Shown here in pieces: positions 57,223-64,000 of a stretch of DNA of 64,000 nt (its first letter is position 1; every line of letters starts with the position of its first letter). This DNA is from Perca fluviatilis (lineage: Eukaryota; Chordata; Actinopteri; Perciformes; Percidae): the NCBI RefSeq assembly GCF_010015445.1, contig NC_053128.1:11452340-11516339 (forward strand), in the 5' to 3' direction. The notes below the pieces were generated by a model, which saw only the letters and a program-made list of their open reading frames with translations, made no database searches and was not told the origin of the DNA. Position numbers and translations under genes: made by a program.

Positions 57223-59370
57223 AGATGCAGTAGGTAAGACTTAAAAAACTAACTTTCTGTCATATTTGCTGAAACTGCCCCTATGTTCCAGTAGAACTAC
57301 ATGAAGCAGGTAATTAAAAACAAATCCACCGCTCCCTGTTCAGATGCACCAATCATGGCCAGGGGGGGGGGTGTCTAACTGCGTGTCAATCACTGCTCAT
57401 GCACACGCATTCATTCTCCCTTGTTGGGGGAGGGGCTTAGGAGAATGTTTTGGGCTTTAGCAGAAAGGGGGGAGGGACTGAGAAGTTGTCGATGTCAGTG
57501 GCGGCTGGTGATAATTCTTTTTGGGGGGACACTTTTTTTTGGTGGGGGCGGGGGGCAAATAAATACAAAGCAGTACTTTGAAACTGGGCAAAACAACCAG
57601 CACAACTTTATTTAAACAACTATGTATTTAAAAAGAGCTTTCAAGATTCAAGTTACAAACATAACAAGATAGTGACTCACTGAGTTTTTTTGAACTCACA
57701 ACAGAGTAACTTGACTTAATTGTAGTGTTATTTTTTTTCCTGTCTTCATTTAACTCGTACCTTGGGCATGAAACAAATTGCACCCACAACCACTTTAAAA
57801 CTTGAGATTATGCAAAATAATCTTTTACCAGAAGTCTAGCATGGCTAAACTAAATGATTCAGTATGGTAATCAAATTTAGATAGGCCAATTAGGTTCAAA
57901 CCCAATGTACTCAAACCACAACTTAAATATCAAAAACCTGACAAAGAAAATAAAAATATAAAAACAAATTAACCAAAAACTGAGATCTCTTATTTCATAG
58001 AGATAACCAGGGAAATATTAAATCAGTCTGTTTGTTCAACCCTGTTTCATTAGTTTGAGTGCACTCAAGTTCCTACCACCACCCTTAGCAGGTAAAACTG
58101 TCCATCTGGCTCCTCAGAGAATAGAGTTGGGAAACGACGTGAAAATCCTGTGAGTAGTGGAGATGACGATGGCGAAGATCTAGTGAGCGGTAAGAAGATG
58201 GTGGTGATGAAGAAAAAAACCAAAAAGGAGAAGGACCCCCGGGGCCGGACCCCCCCCGGTTTGTGTCCCCCCCCCCAAAACACCCCCCCCCCCAAACAAC
58301 TTAATAATAAATTCTCCTCCCCCGTAACAGTTCACTTGTGTTTCTCCTCAAGATACAACATATTCTTACATACTACACATTTCAACTACATTTCACTTAA
58401 ACATTTTAGCTTAAACTCAATGTTATTTGTCCATCTTAATTGACTAGCTTACAGAAAACATAGCTGTCACAACTAAAGGACAGAAAATATATACGTGTCT
58501 AGCTGAATTAACCAACAGCTAAGTTAAAATTTACAACAACAATTTCAATATTAACCATACCCTTTTATCAGGTTCATCAGGTTAGTAGCTAATTCTGACT
58601 GGCTTTAAAACACAAATCAAGCAACAATTCTCAAGGTTATCAACACCGATTGTAGTAATTTGCTGTTAGCTAGCTAGCAGCTAAGATAACTCAACGGAAT
58701 ATTCAATTCACACGCCGTTTGGACGGGGTCGGCAGCTCCACGACGTTGTATAACTTCTCTTTCACGAATCTCTCCTTGTTTATTGTTGCTAGTTTTCTAC
58801 TTTAATCAAAGTGGTTAGACCATTTCAACAACACAAGAGATACCTGCTGGCGCTACTATTGTGTCCACGTTCTCTCTCCAGTAGCGGCCGGGGGAAGAGT
58901 TGAATGACAGGTGTTGAGAACCAATCAGATTGGATAAAATAACATATCTCCAATTCTGATTCGCCAGGGACGCAGCGAGGTGCTTCTGGAGGAGAATCTT
59001 TAAGAAACCAATTAGAGACAAGCTTCAGGTCACATGCTGGCCGAAAGTTTAAGGACTCACATACACATCCATTTTGCCGGCGTCCCTGCAGCCAAGAAAC
59101 CGGAGGAAACATATTGAAACAAATAGTTAACCGATTAAAGCCAGTTTTTATTAAATGCTGAGGCTCTTACTACCAGCCGGCACATCGTGTGAGTAAACTA
59201 TTTTGTTTTTCATTTTTTATTTCATTTTTATATCATTTTTGTATACATTTATATTTATGGAATTTTGATTGGGGCGGCGCCCCAGCGCCCTCTATTGACA
59301 GGCCGCCACTGGTCGATGTTCAAATTTGTTGGCTAAGTCCTGGGTCTTCCCAATCCTCCCTACAGCACCT
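57223..59370. mobile_element. TTAA-flanked MITE interrupted by an hAT element
   Basis: TTAA on both sides (57219-57222 and 59371-59374). Ends AGATGCAGTAGG and CCTACAGCACCT are inverted copies with two mismatches in 12. Removing the inserted hAT (57496-59311) and one duplication copy leaves an original element of about 325 bp. It includes a G10 run near 57363. No coding sequence. Confidence 0.75.
57496..59311. mobile_element. Non-autonomous hAT element with exact 8-bp target duplication
   Basis: A 1,816-bp element beginning CAGTGGCGGCTGG and ending CAGGCCGCCACTG, giving about 10-11 bp of terminal inverted repeat. The 8-bp duplication GTCGATGT is exact at 57488-57495 and 59312-59319. Ends and duplication are classic hAT. 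I recognise no transposase: open frames inside (for example 58150-58443, with a lysine-rich run from GAAGAAAAAAACC) show no BED finger or hATC motif. Unusual homopolymers occur (runs of C near 58247-58294). 58700-59100 resembles the promoter-side region of larger hAT elements. Confidence 0.9.
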
Positions 59371-59374
59371 TTAA

Positions 59375-62119
59375 GGTAAAGTGGTGATAGGTTGCGTAAC
59401 AGCAGGTCTTAAAACAGAATTGCTGCATCACAATGATATATAAAGAACAGCATCCAAGGACCGACCTTTCTGGCCACCCACTGACCAGATCGTTGGTCAG
59501 ATATGGTGATGTCAAAATTTGTGAATGAAAAGGACTTCGTCAGTGTAAGAAAGCGGAAGTGTCACAGAAAATTACTTCGGGAAGAATATTTCGCTAAAGA
59601 ACATTAAATGAAGATCACAACCTAATATATTTCCATGTTTAACAAAGCTTGGAATGTGTAAAATAGGTAGCAAAATGTCATGGTCTATCTAGTAAATGAT
59701 TCAATTGATGAGGAAATGTATAAGGGGATCAGGTAAGAATATCTGGGAATTGCTCACGATGGTCATTATTTAGGCTGCAAAATAAGTTAGAAAATCCATC
59801 ACTAATGCAGCCTGGGAGAAAATGGAGAATCTTCTTCCTATAATTTAACTCACCACTGTTCTCCAGCAGTCTCTTTCACACACACCATGTGCCAAATATG
59901 GCACAGGCTCTGCAGATCTGTAACAATCCTGACATTTTGCTATACGACCACTACAGAACAAATGTTTGAAAGCCCAAATGATATCTGAAGGTAGCTGTTT
60001 TACATATTCAATGCACTTTTTAACAGTACATGTTACCAATGGCAACTACTGCAATGAAAAAACTAGTTCTCTTCAGTAGTTTAAAGGCTTGTGGAAAGTG
60101 ACTCATACTATGGTAATCAGCAGATATCAGTCCTGCTTTTAAAATCCCACTTTGGGGTCTTCACCAGCTATTTAAAAGAATAATAATTATAAGTTGTGGT
60201 TAATATAATGATTAACAGTGACTGTGCACACAAGATTCTTTGAAAGGGAAACATCCAGTTTAACATATCAATGATTATCCTCAATGACAAGGACAAGAAC
60301 AAACAAGAAATGGCCTTCACGCTCTTAAATAGAGGGTTCAGATGGAGGGTGGCGGAATTCAAATATTGATTTAATCACATACCCTTCTTCACCTGAGTTA
60401 ATGAATCATTATTTTCACGTCTGTACCCCGAGGATAAAGTATTGTCTGACTGGTCCAGTGCATTGGATTATTAGCACTCTCATTAAGAGAGGAGCTGGAG
60501 AGTGTAAATCTCAGGAGAGATGGAACAACGAGAGCAGTTGCACAAGCAGTGACACACACTGTCTGCACAGTCCCTCTCCGCTATGTATTGCCTGGCACCA
60601 CTGTGAGACACTTTAATTCCTTTTGTCAACAGCTATAAGTAATATTGTATTCTTCATTTTCAATTGACTACACACTAAACTTTGGAATTTTTAGGCTACA
60701 TTCACACCATGGGGCATTCATTCTAAATTCAAAATCTACATTTGTATCATAGCTGTTTTGATATTCGTCCAATAATATGACCCATATACCAATCTAAGCT
60801 GACAGCCATGTCAGAAAAATGGGCCTGCACAGTGTTAGAATGACAAGTGAGGTCACATCCATCCTACAGTCTTCATTGCTCACTGACATGGCAATGCTGA
60901 TATGAATTAGGATTTGAGCTTCATGATACAGTCACAAGTAGGTCACAGGCTTCTGGACCTGATTTAGATCTATCGACAAAACTACTGCCTTTATCGTCTA
61001 CAACGTGTATATACTGTGGTTTGAAGAGCGCTGTCAAATTCACATGATTCAGAATACAGAAAGATGTCATCTTCGGTGTGTCTATGGTTACTTGTATGCC
61101 GTAAAGCTGTCCTCCCCCTCAACAGTAGGAAACTGCCGCTGCTATTTTACAACTGTGTTCTGCTGATGAGAGGACTAACTAGACTCCTCTTTTTTAATGA
61201 TTGGACGGTATTGATCGTTGATGTTTTACAGCCAGAAAGACATATGTACAGCTTACCCATTGTGTTGTGTGCGTTCACTCAACATTCATTCAACAATCCT
61301 GAGCAGAATTGTGAGTCAGTATGAGTGAGTGTGTGCCTCTTCGTACTGATGCAGTCTCAAAAGTTGATGAAGAATGAAGAATACATGCTATGAATATAAA
61401 TAATGTAAAATGTTCATTTATTACATTCAAGCAGTGGCATTTACACTATTGTAATGGGGCCGTCTTATTTTGGTTGCATGAACCCCAGCTCTGCACAATG
61501 TTTTTTCTACTTATGTTAAATTACATTTAAATCACATTCCTTGGACCAATTTTTATTTGCTTCGGAATTCATTAATCATTAAAAACACTAATAATGATGA
61601 CAATGGAATACAGGGATAAATCCACTGCACGGACTGTGTGTGCCCACTTTAGGGACCCTGTAATCTGGGCGATAACTCTGGGCTGTCACGCCCCAGGTTC
61701 AACAGTGCCCTCATCTCCAGACCTGTGTACTACCTGGGGCACATATTGTCTTTATGCTTAGAGAAGCTGTCTGGAACTGGTCCAAACCCTCCTGCCACAA
61801 CAAATCAACAGACAAATTACTACAGAACACAGAACACTATACAAAATATTATAGAAAACTATCTTGAAAGGTTGGGGTGCTCGCAATAATTAAAACAAAA
61901 GACAAAGCGGGGGACAGGGACCTGCAGAGATGGGACGTAATACGACAGGAAAAATCCAATAATACACCATAGCCACCTGGGGGTGGAGGTGCTGCAGCAT
62001 AAATGTGAATCAGTCTAATTGTTTTTAGTGGAGGGTGTGCGTAATGGGGGGCACATAAAGCACCATGAGTGGCACAGTGGGTGGGTATCGCATCTCAATA
62101 CCTGTAAAGTCACAGGGGA
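59375..62119. other. Non-coding sequence, no feature recognised
   Basis: About 2.7 kb of apparently single-copy sequence. Small frames (60401-60616, 61064-61324) lack domains and splice context. Confidence 0.45.
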
Positions 62120-62460
62120 GGAATGGAGAGGAGGTCCAAGTGAAGATGCAAAAGGTTTATTCAAAAAGGCAAGAGCCAAACTCAAAACAGAGAGTGCAAT
62201 ACTCAAACACATACATACATTGACCGACAACTCAGGAGTGACAAACAGGAACATAAATACACAGCTTGTGATAAGAACAGAACAGGTGAAGATAATCAAC
62301 GAAACTAGACACAGGTGAAGACACTGAACTAATTAACCCAACAGGTGAAGACACTGACCTAATTACTAAACAGGTGAAGACAGAAATGATGAAAACAAAC
62401 TGAAAGTCCATGAAAACCTGACATAAAGTCCATGAAACCCTGACAATACCCTCCCTTGCT
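62120..62460. repeat. Repeat segment with CAGGTGAAGACA units
   Basis: Contains ACAGGTGAAGACACTGA units at 62311, 62341 and, shortened, 62370 (spacing about 29-30 bp), plus duplicated AAAGTCCATGAAA (62404 and 62425) and TTTATTCAAAAAGGCAAGAG. Similar segments adjoin many fish retroelements, but the class is unclear. Frames on both strands here are not genes. Confidence 0.45.
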
Positions 62461-63475
62461 CTGAATAAATAACAATAATATATTTGCTTGACAAACCTTT
62501 ATTAGGTCAGTCTTTTCCTTGTGTGTATGTGTGGAGAGGCTGAGTGAGAGAGAAAGATTGAGAAAGAGTTGGAGTAAGGTAAGGGCGGAATCTATCCTGG
62601 AAAGTCCTCATTTCTTACTTGAAGTGTGGCAGAGAGTAAAATGATGAAGAGCAAACCTGTGTGGTTAACCAGAACTACTTTGATCTTCTTCTGTGACCTG
62701 CTTCAGCATTGACCTTTGCCCTCTCTTTTAAAAACATCCATCATTCACAGCACCGGGTCGAGGACAGAACAACCCCGTTTTCTCTCACTTGCGCAACTCG
62801 GTAACACCTGCTTAGGTACCCATGTGGAGAAAGGGGCAGGCGGGGCTGCAGATATTTCATGCATTTAGCCACCTTTAGCCACCTTTCCGTTGAAGTGAGT
62901 TTTCACCTCCACAAACTTTATACTTATACTTTGTTGTCCTTTTTTGGGTTCAGGCCTACATTTAGGAAAGTGAGAATATGTTAAATTTTTTTTTTATGAG
63001 ACAGACTAAAATAATGACTCAGTATATTTTACATCCATAATTTGCCTGTTTCCACATCCCCTTGTTAATCAATTTTCATTTAAATCATTTAAATTTTTAC
63101 AATATAAACCGCTGACATGTCACCATGGATGCAAGCAAAAAAAAAAGATAAGTAGAAGAAGAGTTCTAGCTTACAGGCCTCGGGCAGTTTGATTTTATTC
63201 AGACTCCAGTGTTTTTACACCTATCTAGGTATTACAATATTTGCCACTGATATATGATATAGACTAAAGAGTAAAACAGTATTGATCAGTTTTAATGTTA
63301 AACAGTCATGGTTGAAGAGCAATGAGATGTTCTATTTACAGTGGGTTATTTTGTATATTGATTTGTATTTTATGTATTCATTCTCAGAGCTTAATGATCT
63401 GACAACTAAATATGTATGTGCTGATTTTGACTTGAGAAGTAAAATGTAACAACTAACGACTCCCTGGTAGATTAA
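62461..63475. other. Non-coding sequence, no feature recognised
   Basis: AT-rich, with T10 near 62986 and A10 near 63138. TTTAGCCACC is repeated twice near 62865-62885. Confidence 0.5.
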
Positions 63476-63830
63476 GCTATGGCTTTCATTATCATATCAT
63501 GGTTTGGAAATCTTTTTGTGGGGGACAAGAACAGGTTGTGTAACCATCAAAAAGGCCAGTAGGATCATTGGTGTTAAACTGCCTGAGCTGCCTCGCATGA
63601 ATAGAAGGATGTCAAAGGTTTGAAATATTTTGGAGTGTCCTCTTCATCTTTGGAGAGTTAGCACTTCTCCCCTCGGAAGCGCCAACAGTGTGAGGAATTG
63701 CTTCATCTTGCATGCAGCTGATGATGAGCCTTTCATATAAAATCGACTGGTTAATGGCCATGTGAGATGATGATGTTTTAACCGTAGATGAATGGGTTAG
63801 ATGGTGGTTGGATGTACTTCATGTTAAGGT
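63476..63830 (+). pseudogene. LINE reverse-transcriptase C-terminus, decayed
   Basis: The plus strand reads SWFGNLFVGDKNRLCN, then after a one-base slip near 63546 IKKASRIIGVKLPELP and NRRMSK, with weaker matches beyond (ILECPL-like, then LPSG-like from CTCCCCTCGGAAGCGCC). The pattern W-F/Y-x-x-L-x-x-x-D-K-x-R-L followed by x-K-K-A-S-R-I-I-G, then R-R-x-x-K, then a P-L-H-x-L-x and LPSGRR block is the conserved region after the reverse transcriptase in CR1/L2-type LINEs. Frameshifts and stops show it is dead. A T-rich 3' region follows to the window edge, so the 3' terminus may lie outside. Confidence 0.7.
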
Positions 63831-64000
63831 GTGAGTTTATGTGCTGTATTTTATAAGGTAGCTTTAGCATTTTTATTTTTAAATACATTTTTATATTGTG
63901 CTTCTTTGTATGTTCTGTACATATGTTTCATGTATTAAGGTTTGCTTGTAGTTTGTCTTTCATCTGGTATAATTATTGTTTCAGAACAACAAAGTACAGA
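63831..64000 (+). other. Probable LINE 3' untranslated region
   Basis: T-rich sequence directly after the reverse-transcriptase relic, with no other feature. The terminus is not visible. Confidence 0.4.

Noticed and set aside
58150..58443. Lysine-rich 97-codon frame inside the hAT element as a transposase
   Set aside because: No BED zinc finger, DDE or hATC motif is visible, and poly(C) runs dominate its second half.

Overview
This is vertebrate nuclear DNA, most likely from a teleost fish and probably a percomorph. The window is AT-rich, carries long (AT)n, (CA)n, (TTC)n, (ATT)n and (ATGG)n microsatellites, and is filled with decayed transposons of the mix typical of fish: Tc1/mariner, hAT, PIF/Harbinger, TTAA-flanked MITEs, CR1/L2-like LINE ends and tRNA-derived SINEs. 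The host-group call rests on recognising repeat styles, not on a database search. I find no intact protein-coding gene, rRNA, tRNA or CRISPR array. Every long open frame is either a microsatellite artefact, a piece of a dead transposase or reverse transcriptase, or a short frame with no recognisable domain. The window is best read as intergenic sequence or the inside of a very large intron.

Layout. 1-6.9 kb: an hAT-like MITE (715-1038), a dead Tc1-type element with an unusual DD38E spacing (2545-3627), a LINE tail and two small DNA elements. 6.9-17.2 kb: two copies of one hairpin-ended repeat (9627-9990 and 14018-14260), a SINE, a TTAA MITE with an internal 46-bp duplication, large (AT)n and (CA)n tracts, and an IS630/mariner-type element with long inverted repeats (15789-17202). 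17.2-24.7 kb: a nested stack in which a DD34E Tc1/mariner element (20220-22934) is split by a retroposon, itself split by two small DNA transposons; then an almost palindromic mariner-type MITE with exact TA flanks (23374-23908). 24.7-28.9 kb: a repeat-poor stretch. 28.9-36.8 kb: several inverted-repeat elements, a LINE 3' end cut in two by a TTAA MITE, a MITE with telomere-like repeats, and a CpG-rich element with long inverted repeats and three internal tandem arrays (34738-35497). 36.8-49.2 kb: mostly single-copy sequence with scattered MITEs, including one with perfect 9-bp target duplications (44036-44625). 49.2-50.5 kb: a PIF/Harbinger remnant. 50.5-57.2 kb: largely single-copy sequence plus a MITE and SINE/LINE pieces. 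57.2-59.4 kb: an hAT element inserted inside a TTAA MITE. 59.4-64 kb: little until a decayed LINE reverse-transcriptase end at the right edge.

Nothing here works together as a gene system. What the window records is an order of transposon insertions, readable from split elements and target-site duplications. I did not find a convincing undescribed biological system. The most useful leads are the DD38E Tc1 relic, two unrelated-looking MITEs sharing TAG...CTA ends and 9-bp duplications, and the CpG-rich tandem-array element.
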